This document shows positions 12,184-23,400 of a stretch of DNA of 64,000 nucleotides, piece by piece. The stretch lies in contig NC_049982.1 of NCBI RefSeq assembly GCF_000003815.2, forward strand, positions 6,327,216-6,391,215. The letters are read 5' to 3'. The stretch comes from Branchiostoma floridae (taxonomy: Eukaryota; Chordata; Leptocardii; Amphioxiformes; Branchiostomatidae). The position numbers and the translations under genes were made by a program. The stretch's first letter is position 1, and each line of letters opens with the position of its first letter. Below the pieces are notes generated by a model. The model did not search any database, had not been told where the DNA came from, and saw only the letters and a program-made list of their open reading frames with translations.

Positions 12184-14577
12184 CAGTCCTTGTTACGGAG
12201 CATGAAAGTATGGATAACGCTAGGGGGCAAGCCACACATTTCTATGATATCGTATATGCGTGCTATGTCCTGCCTTGTCTTTGTTGCCATTGCAATTAAT
12301 AACTTGTCCCATCTGCATTGCTTATAGGTATGCGTTTTTCTCAGCATGTAAAGGTATTCGTGATTTTTGCATGGGATTTCTCAGGCATTTACAAAGTAAG
12401 GAAGAGCTTTCCAGTGGAACATCCTATCCAAGATGCTAGTTATACTCGCTCACCCGCCATCATCTGTTGACCCAAGGTCTTGCTTGACGCCCCGGAGACA
12501 TGCGATTCTCTCCCCCACCTCGCACCTGCTACAATCTCCACAACCACAACGAAAATGCACGGCTACCCTGTCCCCTACCTACATCCACAGAAACAAGAAC
12601 ATTAATATTGTTGATGCGTTTATGGGCCACTTTCTTCAGCGTTTAGAGCTTTTGTTTTCTTATAGCTCCGTTTCGATTCGTGTGTTTGTCTTAGCATATG
12701 TTGACAGATCGCTTGACCCGTGCTAGTCAAAAGCACCCCCCTTACTGGCTTTGGGAGGAGGGTCTGACAGGGGGGCTGAAGATACATAGGCAGGCAGATT
12801 GCATAGTCATGACGAGAAATCCACGATCAATGAAACCAAAGATTCACATAAACTGTAGATATTCAAAATATATGAGACTTTTGAAGATTTATAAATTCAA
12901 ATGTTCTTTCTGGCAATGTATGTGAACATCATAAGCGATTGTTCCTTTTGTTCAATCCACTCAATGACAGGCATTCCTTGAACTTGCCACAGACTTACCT
13001 TTAGATCCTGCCCAGGCTCAATGTCGTGAACTGTGCCAGCTATTTCATGCCCTGATACAGCACAGATTGGTTCCAGAAAAACAGCACCCGGTTAGATACA
13101 TACATCCAGTTAGAAATGTAACAGCTCATTAAACTACGAGGCCATCTGACCTTTGCCTCCAGGTCACATGACTACGCTTCAGAGCTCAAGATGTATGGTG
13201 CATGCTTTCTGAAAGCTTCCCACAACAGCTTCTTTTCGTCAAGTGCAATGGTTGAATTGTCGATATACATAATACCATTGAATCAAATATGTTCACTTTA
13301 ATCAATATCAATGATTTTCCTTTTTTTCAGCAAATTGACCAACGGATAATTAGATCAAACATTGCAATGAAATCCGTACGCTTTTAACATGACAGTTGAA
13401 CTGTGTTCACACGTAACGGATGACATATATATTCAGCCTTCATTCCAATGCAAAAGGCTGGGTCTCTTTTGATATAATTGGAAGTCAAAGTCAAGTTTAA
13501 ACTTTCCATCTCACCTGTTCGCTCTTTATGTCGGGCGGGTGCATATATTTCTGACAAAGGTCAAATTCTTTAGATTCCGGCTTACCGAGAACAGTATTGA
13601 GAGGTATGGGGTAGTGTCCGTCCATGAGGTGAACATCAGAATGACACACTCCGGCGTACTCCGTCTGGGTGGTTAGAACAGAGGAGCGGATCTTTACTTT
13701 GCATGGCTTAGAGGATCCGGAGTCTTGTAGCTTAATTAAGTACTTTCTATTATCCATGTGACAAATTGGTGGTTACAGATTGACAAAGGTCTGTACCTGA
13801 CTAAGCTATAGACTATAGACACAAAAGATAATGTAGCCTTGGGCTATTATTCTTTGTTACTACCATTAGGTACCTGTGTTTACACAATCTCTCGCTGGCT
13901 GGGGTTAATAACACCCTCACCCCAACACCACAACCCCCTCCCCCCTCCTAGGTGGTGGCAACAGTGAAGGCCGGCGGCGCTAGGAGCGCGATTTTAGTCG
14001 GACTACGGTGTTCGTTGTTCGTTGTAGGGCTAAGGTTGTCCATTAAGCCTGCCTCGTCAGGAGCCTTGCCTGCTGACCTGTCCTCCTGTTACCCAATAAA
14101 AGAGCTTAAGGTCACCAGCAGTACAAACGCCCCTCAACGTTATTGACTCTGCAGTCCGGAGCAGTCTTTCCAAAGGTCACCGATAGATCTATTCAGTTTT
14201 AATGGATATATCGTGCCCAGGGCGAATTACTCAAGTGCACTTCCGCGTTTCCCTTTACCCAACCTTTCCTTTTTGGACCAAAAATCATTAGAATGGCCTT
14301 AAAATGAAGACAGTGACTTCTGCAACATCTACTAACACACCCCTCCGTCACATATTAGTGTATCCCACAAAATGCGCCCGTAGGCGTAGAAAAGATATCC
14401 CCAATACAACCCAGTATCGCGAACTACTAAATTGTGATAGATGCAACCCGTTACATAAATGTTGACACGGAAGGTTACCTTGACGACAGCTCCGCCCTTG
14501 GGTGCAGTGGGTACCTCCTCCTTCGTCAGCTGGAAGGGTTTCCCGAACTCCACTAACCTCATGCTGCGCCGCGCCAT
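9678..14577 (-). CDS. Zinc-dependent alcohol dehydrogenase (MDR), copy 3, 10 exons
   Basis: Exons: 14479..14577, 13586..13664, 12999..13051, 12454..12578, 11858..12018, 11443..11552, 11160..11223, 10852..10976, 10010..10165, 9678..9782. They keep frame and predict 358 aa. The catalytic Cys (AGVCHSD), His (GHE) and Cys (LLPCS), the structural four-Cys lobe and GAGGLG are all present. The structural lobe reads FRCGCGDC, with an extra Cys not found in the other copies. The segment after the lobe (GVKQDLGSTDDGG) departs from the [11 protein letters not shown] of copies 2 and 5 and resembles copy 4. Exon 8 is one codon longer than in copy 2. Introns 6-9 and the 3' flank align with copy 4, so the two are recent duplicates. 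Function is as for the family; altered lobe chemistry suggests, but does not prove, a different substrate or stability. Confidence 0.92.
12138..12180. repeat. (TA)n microsatellite in ADH copy 3 intron 4
   Basis: A pure AT dinucleotide tract. It lies in the intron between exons 4 and 5. Confidence 0.95.
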
Positions 14578-15523
14578 GTTGGGACACGCCTCAAGGCCGC
14601 AGGCGAAGTAAAGGTGACTGATTTTCAAGGTCACTGTACAACCCACGGAAACTCCCCCTACCGGCTTTAGGGAACCTTAGCCCATGTTGAAAATCGCGAA
14701 GCAGCTCTGCAGACCCCCCCCCCACACACACACACATACGCATACACAAAAAATAACGCCAGCGCTGGCAGAACTTTGCGACGGAGGTAACTGACCTGTT
14801 CTACTTCGCACTGCAGCTAGATGTCGCAGATGCTGGCAGAGGGAACGGGTTCAACTAGGAATACTTGCGTGACATTTCCCATAGAAACTCGTAACGTTAA
14901 GTATTTCAAATTTGATATCTAGTTGCTTGAGTAACTACTTTTGGGCGTATCTTATTACCTGGATATCTAACCTACATCGACGTATTTCAAATATGGTAAA
15001 ACTATGATTATGCTGATCTTTGCCATGACATCAATTCTAGAAATTAGCGGATTATTTTTCTGGAGCAAATTTCTATTTTCAATCATACTGTATGTCATAA
15101 CATCATTGTAATACCTCGAAACGAGGTTTTATCAGACAGGAAAAGATCATGTTATGTCCTTCTCTCCTCGTGAAAGATACGCATACTGATTTCAACAACA
15201 TCCTAATCAATCTAGAATGGAAAAGAAACATATTGGTCTGTTTCATTTATAACGTTACCGTGGTGATATTAGCTAAGCTCTTCGAGTGGCAATACCCAGT
15301 GTGAAATGTATATAAACTTTAAGTAATCTAGACAAGAATGACACAGAAGCAAACTCTCATCCATATTTTTTTGGGACCATTTGTTCACAAAAGTAAATGT
15401 TACACAGCTTTAGATATTTGTATGCAGCGTATATCATATCGATTCAAATGTTAGGAAATGTCTGCTCTCGTGTTGGTCGGACTTTAAAGTTGACTAAAAG
15501 TAGCTTTCGAGACTTCCCATCAT
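14578..15523. other. Intergenic between ADH copies 3 and 4
   Basis: No gene seen. The stretch holds the 5' flank of copy 3, one dispersed-repeat fragment (14920..14985) and, from about 15190, sequence shared with the 3' flanks of copies 3 and 5. An acceptor-like CTTGAG|GCGTG precedes the copy 3 start codon. Confidence 0.6.
14920..14985. repeat. Dispersed repeat fragment (GAGTAACT...CCTGGAT type)
   Basis: Contains GAGTAACTACTTTTGGGCGT, then TATCTTATTACCTGGATATCTAAC. The same module occurs at 57303..57358 attached to a hairpin, and in diverged form at 54968..55100. It lies between ADH copies 3 and 4. Confidence 0.7.
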
Positions 15524-18500
15524 TCACAGCTTTACAACCGCGCGACCTTTGACCTTTCCAGCTTTCAGATCCTTCAGGACGTCATAGACGTTCTCCAAGG
15601 TATGATGGGAAATGGGCGGTGGTTTGATCTGCAAAAGAAGTCAAAAGTCAGGGAGTCCAGGAGCATACTTGTCCCAGATGATCGGAATTCGAAACGCTTA
15701 AAGCAATTCTTTTCAATTATTATTTTTTCATGGATCATCATTGGTCATTTCATCTTTCAATGTTGACTGGTCTTTTTGTGATTACATTCGACAATGCTGG
15801 TATGGTTTAAGTGAGATAAAGATGTCAGGAATTAGCCCAACCAGTGAGTACGCACCTTTCCCTGTGCCACGAGGAGCATGACATCAGTCAGTTGTGGCAG
15901 CGATCCGACGACCAAAGAGGTCATCTGATGCCGACCTAGCACGTACGGCATCAGCGGCACGGAAGCCGAAACACCGACTCCCATCAAACCCACCAAAACA
16001 TGCATCCCTCCCTGGGTAAGGAGAGTCACGTGCGTTTCATTAGGTATATAGACGACAAGTATACAATCTGACGTGTATATGCACTAAGAATCTGACACAT
16101 GTAGCCTATCCACATATCTGAAGTCATCAGAGAAGTAAGACTACAGCTTGCTGGAGATTCCTGGCGGAGTGAGGGAGAGGGGATGTAAGTGACGAGCTTC
16201 GAAGCACATAGTCATGCAAGAGTAGACCATGGAAAACATACATGTTCAACCAACAATTGTTCTAAGACGCATGTGCACTCTTCCTAGGGAAATAGCGGAC
16301 AGTGATAGGTAGAGGCTAGGGAGAGGGCCTTACACGTCCAAAATCTATCTCAATGAGATGATGATGATATAAACGCAGGAGCAGATATAAGTGTACATAC
16401 GCCTGGTAATAATATTTTGAACGCCAATACCATGTATTCACTTTGCTTGGGTGGCTGGAAGTTTTCTATCATGCCTTTTTGGACTGATGTCGCTGTTAAC
16501 GTTTTCTGATCGCGTGTTTTCGATTATGTGGCCATCAGTTTAATCGGTACGCCAACCCAGTAGATTGCATAAGCTTTCAGATAACAGCTAATCGAACACA
16601 AATACGCTACTAGAATTAAAAATGATTACTAACCTGTGCTAATATCTTCTCAACACGCTCAAAGGTAGCTGGCACGTTGACGAAGTCTATGGCCGCCGCA
16701 AAACCACCGAGGCTGCCGCAAACTTTCTTGGCCTCGGCCACAGCGTTGTTGTTATCAACTGTGTACAATTTCAGCAAACATTGCGGTAAAACAAGTATAT
16801 ACATTAGAGGAAATTGTTAGAATACTTAGAAGGCGAAAAATATTATTTACAAGGTCCAAAATCATTATTTATTATTACGTATACATAATTTCGTTTTCAT
16901 CATAGCACAGACCTCTTTGTGATCTTCTATCAATCCAGACTCACCATCCTTTCTCCACAGCAGAGTCCCATCACATCCAGCCTCTCTGGCTGTGGTCAGC
17001 TTTTCGTCCTTAAGAGTAATGAAAAGAGGTCTTTAAAAGTCAATCTAATAGTTTGACACTGAGTATGCCTCTCGCAACATTTGTAGACGCTTCACCTTCA
17101 GTAAATTAAGAATAGACACTGATCTGGCTTCTTAACTTGTAACCATGAAAAAGATGTATTAAAAAAAACTTATAAACTAGAATTTGCCTTCCTCTTCAAC
17201 CATGACACCTTACTTACTTCCACATCAGCGCAGACAACGCGAACTCCTGCAGGAAGAAGCTGCTTGGCAAACTGAACACCCCACAAGCCGAGCCCCCCAG
17301 CGCCCACCAACAGTACCGCACAGTCTCCTGGAATGCAGCGATATGTGCAACATGGATGTAAATAAAGTGGAAAGCAAGATGAAATGACAATAACTTAGGC
17401 AATGTACTCAATTACAAAACAAAACCAAAAGATTTGAGTAACCAATCATACTAACAGACTAACTGGAAGTACAGTACGGGTTTTGGGATATGCATCACAG
17501 CCTCGCGAGATGTCGCAAAATCCTCGCGTGATTTCATAGTCTTTACTGCGTGATTTTGCGTCATCTTGTCTTGTAAATGTTACAGTAAAAAGCAATAGGC
17601 AAGGGACGGTAAATTATGGCGTAAGATGTTATATAGCTCCACCATTATGCTTGACGAAGTCCTGAACGGTGGGCACTATGGTACAGACAGCGTTGTAGGC
17701 GGTCAGCCCCGAGCAGGGCAGGAGGCACGCCGTATCCATGGTAACCGTGTCAGGCACCTTCACCAACAGTCTGGCGTCAGGGATGATGACGTAATCCGAG
17801 TACCTGGAAACAAAATGATAAACTCTACTCTCTACTCTACTCTCTACTCTGGGTGCTATGGTCTATGTTGGTATTTCAAATAATAGCTTGCCCCATCTGC
17901 GTTACCCCATCTCCATTTCTCAGCATGTGAAGGAATTCCGTGGCTTTCTCATGTATTTACTAAGTATTCATGATTGCTGAAGGATATTTCTGGTGGAACA
18001 TCCTATCCAAGATGCAAGTCTACTCACTCACCCGCCATCTACTGTTGATCCAAGGCCTCGCCTGACGCCCTGAAGACATGCGATTGGCTCCCCCATCTCG
18101 CACCTGCTACAATCTCCGCAACCACCACGAAAAAACGCAGCCACTCTGTCCCCTACCTACATCCACAGAAACAATGACATTGTTGATGCGTTCCTGGGCC
18201 ACGTTCTTCGGCGTTTAGCGCTTTTGTTTTTGTTTTACCTCCGGATTTGTGCGATTGTATTATGTACATGTCATGGTGTATGTTGCCATTTTTTTTATAT
18301 TAGATACTGTATCATCATAACAATAACAGTTGAGGCAGACTGGCAAGTTGGCTTGACCGGAGTCAAAAGCCCCTCCCCCCATCAAAATGGCTTTTGGAGA
18401 ATGGTCTGACCGGTGGCTAAAGATACATATCAAGGAGGATTGCATAGGCATACTTGGCGAGAAATTCACGCTTAATGAAACCAAAGATTCAAGACAAAAA

Positions 18501-19710
18501 CTGTAGATATTTTACAGAGGTATGAGATTTTTGAGAATTAGAATTCAAATTCCCTTTCTGGCAATGCTTTTTACCATTATATATAAGCAATTTTTCCAGT
18601 TTTCAATCCACTCAATGACAAGCATTCCTTAAACTTTCCACAAACTTACCTTTAGATCCTGCCCAGGCTCAATGTCGTGAACTGTGCCAGCTATCTCATG
18701 CCCTGAGACAGCACAGAAAGACAGAATCAAATCAAATTGACAAACGGATAATAGTATCCTTTTAACTAAGTTTACACGTAGCGTTAAGACAAAGTTTCAG
18801 TCTTCATTTGACTTCTATTTTACAACACAAAAGACTGTGAGTCGTCTCTTTTGATATTATTGGAAGTCAAAGTCAAGTTGAACCTTTCCATTCCACCTGT
18901 TCGCTCTTTATTCGTGCGCATATATTTCTGACAAAAGGTCAAATTCTTTAGGTTTCGGCTTACCAAGAACAGTATTGAGAGGTATGGGGAAGTCTCCGTC
19001 CATGAGGATGACATCAGAATGACACACTCCGGCGTACTCCGTCTAGGTGGTTAGAATAGAAGAACATATCTTTACTTTTCACGGCTCAGAGGAGACTTGC
19101 AGCTTAAGTATTTTCTATTGTTCATGTGACAGATTGGTGATTACTGATTGACAAAGGTCTGTACCTGTCAAGGTAAAAGTGCAAAACTATCTTTTGTCTC
19201 ATGAATGCCTCTTACAGCGCATGGTTTAATGCGTTGCTCCTTAATTAACTCTGCCTTAATTCTTTACGAGTCAGTCTTGCCTGTCAAGCTGTCCTCCTGT
19301 TGACCTAGCAAGCTAAAGTTCACCAACAGTACAAAAGCCTCAATGTTATTGACTCTGCAAAATCTGTCTTTCCAAAGGTCACCGATAGGACTATTCAGTC
19401 TTAATGAATATATCGTGCCCTGGGCGAAAGACTTAAGTGCACTTCTACATTTTCCTTTACCCAGCCTTTCCTCTTTGGGCGAAAAATCATCCGAATGACC
19501 TATGAACTATTACATATCTAAATTGTTCATACCTTCGGGAGCTGCAATAGAGATCTCTTAAACACGGCTTTTCAAAGTGGCGGTTTTTCAAATGTTGACT
19601 CGGGAGGTTACCTTGACGACAGCCCCGCCCTTGGGTGCAGTGGGTACCTCCTCCTTCATTAGCTGGAAGGGCTTCCCGTACTCCACCAACCTCATGCTGC
19701 GCCGCGCCAT
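15524..19710 (-). CDS. Zinc-dependent alcohol dehydrogenase (MDR), copy 4, 10 exons
   Basis: Exons: 19612..19710, 18964..19042, 18650..18702, 18032..18156, 17643..17803, 17218..17327, 16945..17008, 16634..16758, 15856..16011, 15524..15628. They are in frame and predict 358 aa. All zinc ligands and GAGGLG are present. Sister of copy 3: exon lengths are identical, introns align, and both share the unusual GST(V/D)DGG segment after the structural zinc lobe. Distinctive changes are DNNNAV at the start of exon 8 (other copies have DDDTAV) and AFFRGG before the lobe. The exon 2 acceptor is TAG rather than CAG, still canonical. The gene is compact because it lacks the MITE load of copy 2. Confidence 0.92.
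17822..17850. repeat. CTCTACT microsatellite in ADH copy 4 intron 4
   Basis: Short tandem CTCTACT/CTACT units immediately downstream (plus strand) of exon 5. Confidence 0.85.
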
Positions 19711-20463
19711 GTTGCAAATACGCCAAGGTCACAAGTGACATCATAGGTGCCACTGGGTCAGAAGTTCACTGAACATCGCGCGGGAACTCCCTCTACCGGC
19801 ACCAGGCAACCATAGTCCACTTTGAAACTTTGATAGCGCGCCATGTTGAAAATCCCTCCTAGTAAGACAGACGGGCAATGTTGACTTTAGAATGACGCGC
19901 TGTTGATTGTTTCAGATAAACACGGAGCAAAGGTGAAAGTTGCTTATCTTGGGATATTTTGGGATTTTGGAGGTACATATTACCGGTAATGGTTTTTGGC
20001 GACGCCTCAGGGGCGAGCCAAATGGTATATTATTGTGTATTATTTCTTTGTCCCATCGTGGAAGATGCGTATACTGCATCTGATTTTTTAAAAACAACGT
20101 CAATCGATCCTATCAATCCTAATCAATGCAAAATAGAAAAACAACATCTTGGTATGTTTCATCTATGACGTTACCATGATGGTATTTTAACTAGTTCTTC
20201 TAAGTTCTTCGAGTGGCAAGTACAGGCAATACTCCGTATGATGTTATAAAGCATGTAAGTTGTCTTTATTCATTATTATGCTGAAGACAAGGATGACATA
20301 AAAGGAAACTCTCTTCGAATATTTCTGGATCATTTGTTCACACAAGGTAAATGTTACACAGCTTCAGATATTTGTATGCAGTGTAGATTACACGTATTGA
20401 AATTAGAATGTTGGGAAAGGTCTTTTCTCGTTGGTCGGACTTTGGCGTTGGCTTTCCCATCAT
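19711..20463. other. Intergenic between ADH copies 4 and 5, with an exon-1 relic
   Basis: At 19838..19868 the string GCGCGCCATGTTGAAAATCC matches the start-codon region of the ADH exon 1 copies. The following 100 bases match the 5' flank of copy 1 (1130..1215). On the minus strand this gives ATGGCGCGC and a short frame beginning MARYQ. It is too short to be a gene and may act as an upstream open frame. About 20100..20460 is shared 3'-flank sequence. Confidence 0.6.
19995..20060. repeat. Dispersed repeat (GGCGACGCCTCAGGGGCGAG)
   Basis: Contains TTTTTGGCGACGCCTCAGGG followed by GCGAGCCAAATGGTATATTA. A second copy lies at about 26015..26080 in intron 1 of ADH copy 5. The family is not recognised. 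Confidence 0.7.
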
Positions 20464-23400
20464 TCAAAGCTTAACAACAGCGCGACCTTTGACCTTTCCA
20501 GCCTTCAGATCCTGCAGAACGTCATAGACGTTTTCCAGGGGATGATGGGAAATGGGCGGCGGCTTCACCTGAAAATAGACATAAAGGTTTATCTGAAACA
20601 TGAATTCTTTGTTGCTATCAATTTTAGAAATGTTTTCTCAATCAAAGTATAACTTCAATATGAAGCTAGTATATATACATGTACGAAAAATGTAGCTTTT
20701 TGGTTGTGATACTTTAACCACTAGAAAATAGTGACCAAAACATGCGAAGTATCAAAAGTAAAATTATCAAAAGTAATAGTACCATATAAAGCTGATTATC
20801 GAACTTGACCTTCAAAGTTTCCCGCCCTCTTCCTACTTAACAAATATCATTAAGATCCTATGATCGATCCACAGACAGACAGGCACACACCTAAACACAA
20901 AAACGGCGCCGAAAGCTTAACCTTCTGGGAAAATGTAATGCAGTCGACGAATGAGCTCTTTCACACTATCTAGCACGCATTCGCAGCGACAGGAATTATG
21001 GATAATATGTCAAAGGTGTCAAGACTTGTCCTCCGGTACATAGTGATTTGAATAACAGTGACCAGACGTACTTTGTGGACAAGGCCGTCGACTTTGACAT
21101 ATCTATTGTCCACATACAATCCCTGTCGCTGCACATGCGTACTTGGAAGTGCGAAAGAGCTTATTCTCACGTTCTCACATGTACATACTTTATATTATAC
21201 TTTTCGTTATTGTATATATTATTGTACTTGTTTTGTTCATAATGTATTTGTATTTCTTTCCCAAGGCCAGCCCTGTGTTGAAGCGACAGCTAGTTGGGCG
21301 ACCTTTGCTGACTGTAATATCAGCCAAACGAATAAAAAGATAAATACTCACGTTCCCCTTGGCCATAAGCGCCACCAGATCCTTGAGCTGCGGCAGCGAT
21401 CCCATGAGCACCCCGGCCATGTGATGGCGACTCAGCACGTACGGCATCAGCGGCACGGCAGCGGGGGCGTCTCCGCCCAGCAGTCCCACCACTACGTGCA
21501 TGCCTCCCTGGGTACGGAACAACAGGGAAATAAGATGGTTACAACATTCACTGTTACAGTTAAATACATGTACTCAAGAGCATCCGCAATACTTTCCTAT
21601 TACCAGGTGTAAATAACCGTCTTATCGTACTATGGCAACTAATGACAACTTGAATCACCACCAGTAAGATTGTATCACTCCGCCTCATTTGGATGGGCAG
21701 GTCAGAATAAAACTGGAGTCAGCTCATCTATTGGTACAATTCATGCTCGATACAACAAAGACTAGGATCATGCAACATATAACAGCTACTGAACAGTGAT
21801 CTGAATGCTGTTGGACTCAACATTGCCACAGCCTATATATAGCTACTGGGAGGAAGCCAGAAACAGACTTAGCTGAATAGCAGTACATACTGAGGTGCTA
21901 GGCTCCCCTCGGGAGCATGTGTAGCTGTGCTAGGGATAATATTTTGTCCGACTGCTAACAGCATTTCTAAAGAAGTTCTGAACAACAAATTAAATCTGAG
22001 ATTTTAAGATATTATCAGTGTATCGTGTTTTATTACGAATGACTAACCTGGACAAGTATCTTCTCAATACGCCCAAAGGTAGCGGGCACGTTGACGAAGT
22101 CAATAGCTGCCACAGCGGCGCCGAGGCTGCCACAGGCTTTCTTTGCTGCAGCCACAGCGGTGTCGTCATCAACTGTTTTACAAAGAAGACAATAAAGTCA
22201 ACTGCAACACGTGAAACTCACCTGCAACACTTGGAACTCTTCACCTGTCTATGTGTCAACATGTCATGTCAACATGTGACGAATTTACTTACTTTGGTAA
22301 AATGCGTTGAAAACGGAATTTGAAACCACAATCTTGTCTATCCGTCGACTTGATATCATCCCTAAACACCCTGCTTTTTTATTCAATGGATATAGGTTAC
22401 CCCACAGATAAAGGTGAACTAGCTTACGTGAGACATTCCAACTCACCATCCTTGCCCCACAGAAGAGCTTCATCACACCCGGCCGCTTTCGCAGTAGCCA
22501 GTTTCTCCTCCTATGGGGTAAAAGGCGGCGGACTATGTTGATTAAGCCAAATCTATCTCCAAGAAAATACTATGAACTTCATCCTTGCGTATTTGCTGAT
22601 CTATGATAAGACTTGATTTGCGAATTGAGTCTCTGTTGCAAATTTACTTCCACATTCAGTGCGGTTTGCTTTTCTGTGCCGCAGTTAGGTGAGAAATACC
22701 CCAAACCCATAAAGATACTGGAAGCAGATGCAGGCTACAGTACTGTATTTCCTATGCATATTCTTAACAACAGGAATCATGGGAGAAAAAGGCTGTCAAA
22801 AATCCCCTACCTGACTTTTAGAACATGAAAAACTCACATTGGCATGGTTGTCCGCCCTCTAAAGATTAATTTGACGAAAAAAAAGGAAAAAATTTACGGT
22901 GGAATCATGTTATACGATATCAAAACACGGGGTGGTGACCTTCTTACCCCTTGCCAAAGCCTGAAACAGCACCAAAACACCTAACTTCTAAAGCCTACTG
23001 CATCCACAAATATTGCTACAAATCTGGTTTTTCAACACAATATAGAAGTTAAAACCCTTACCTGTAATATGCAGCTCCAAAATTCAAACATATCCCAAGA
23101 AAAACATTTCTACAGCCAGGTACCCAACCATTTTGAGTAGGCTGGAAGTGGGCCATCTGCGCAACTCCGGAAATACCAAAATTTGCCCTACAGGCATCAT
23201 ATATGTGCAACCCCATGTAAATGGGCTCAGCAGGATATGGGTTTTAACACGTTTCTTTAATAGAACATCCTACGTACGTCCACATCGGCGCTGAGAACGC
23301 GAACTCCGGCAGGAAGAAGCTGCTTGGCAAACTGGACACCCCACAGCCCGAGCCCCCCAGCGCCCACCAGCAGTACTGCACAGTCCGCTGCGACATAGAT

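Noticed and set aside
21058-21612. Plus-strand open frame of 184 codons
   Set aside because: It overlaps a MITE and is antisense to ADH exon 9. The composition shows no domain, and there is no conserved relative in the other ADH copies.
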